NCBI GenBank assembly: GCA_024640835.1
Contig: JAHEEH010000059.1
Coordinates: 2,623-8,387 of the forward strand
DNA length: 5,765 nt
Reading direction: 5' to 3'
Source: Bacteroidota bacterium
GTDB taxonomy: Bacteria; Bacteroidota; Rhodothermia; Rhodothermales; UBA10348
Shown: positions 5,706 to 5,765 of the stretch, piece after piece
Layout: every line of letters starts with the position of its first letter
How positions within the stretch are numbered: position 1 is the stretch's first letter
Made by a program: the position numbers and the translations under genes
The notes under the pieces: generated by a model
The model's database searches: none
Told to the model about the DNA's origin: nothing
Seen by the model: only the letters and a program-made list of their open reading frames with translations

Positions 5706-5765
5706 ATGAAAAGGCTCGTGTCCCGCACCGCTTTCGGCCTCGTGACGCTGCTGCTGACCGCTTCG
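5706..5765 (+). CDS. Start of an exported protein (3' partial)
   Basis: Twenty codons are visible, giving MKRLVSRTAFGLVTLLLTAS. A short basic start (Lys2, Arg3, Arg7) followed by a hydrophobic run ending in small residues is a typical signal peptide, either Sec type I or a lipoprotein signal whose Cys would lie just outside the window. An ATG 8 bases upstream (5698) meets a stop after two codons, so 5706 is the first usable start. No Shine-Dalgarno is seen. The mature protein cannot be identified. The gene is divergent from the DUF434-type gene. Confidence 0.65.
   Translation, partial: MKRLVSRTAFGLVTLLLTAS

Noticed and set aside
1..5765. tRNA, rRNA, CRISPR array or insertion sequence
   Set aside because: No cloverleaf-like segment, repeated spacer-repeat pattern, transposase motif or terminal inverted repeat was seen on reading both strands.

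Overview
The window is GC-rich bacterial DNA with four complete or nearly complete genes, one partial gene at each edge, and short intergenic gaps. The long gene at the left ends in a Por-secretion (T9SS type A) sorting domain. A membrane metallopeptidase in the middle carries a TonB-type C-terminal domain. Both are typical of the FCB group (Bacteroidota, Rhodothermota, Ignavibacteriota, Eisenbacteria and relatives). The high GC and two GTG starts or start candidates favour a high-GC lineage of that group over a classical Bacteroidetes species, but the phylum cannot be fixed from this sequence alone.

Layout. (1) Positions 1-2393, plus strand: 3' part of a large secreted protein with a DUF11-like beta-sandwich, an unrecognised middle, a possible jelly-roll region and a C-terminal sorting domain. 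Its frame stays open to the window edge, so the true start lies outside. (2) 2411-2449: a strong hairpin that can terminate both converging transcripts. (3) 2470-4204, minus strand: a BlaI-type repressor gene followed, with an 8-bp overlap, by a BlaR1-type M56 metallopeptidase gene. The usual penicillin-sensing domain is replaced by a TonB C-terminal domain. The promoter region (4223-4264) has two copies of the dyad TACTA-N6-TAGTA. One encloses the -35 hexamer TTGACA exactly and the other covers the -10 region, so the pair is very probably self-repressed. (4) 4306-5513 (or 5564), minus strand: a two-gene unit joined by a 4-bp GTGA overlap. It encodes a DUF434/DUF5616 protein with a PIN-like acidic pattern and a small RuvC/RNase H-fold protein with an intact D-E-D-E acidic set. 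(5) 5514-5705: a divergent intergenic region. (6) 5706-5765, plus strand: the first 20 codons of another exported protein, a signal peptide.

How they fit together: the repressor and peptidase form a one-promoter signalling pair that senses an envelope signal, with no beta-lactamase visible nearby. The DUF434 and RuvC-like genes look like a co-translated pair acting on nucleic acid, possibly an undescribed nuclease system. The peptidase gene also holds a plausible internal translation start that would yield a separate TonB-domain lipoprotein. No RNA genes, insertion sequences or CRISPR arrays were seen.
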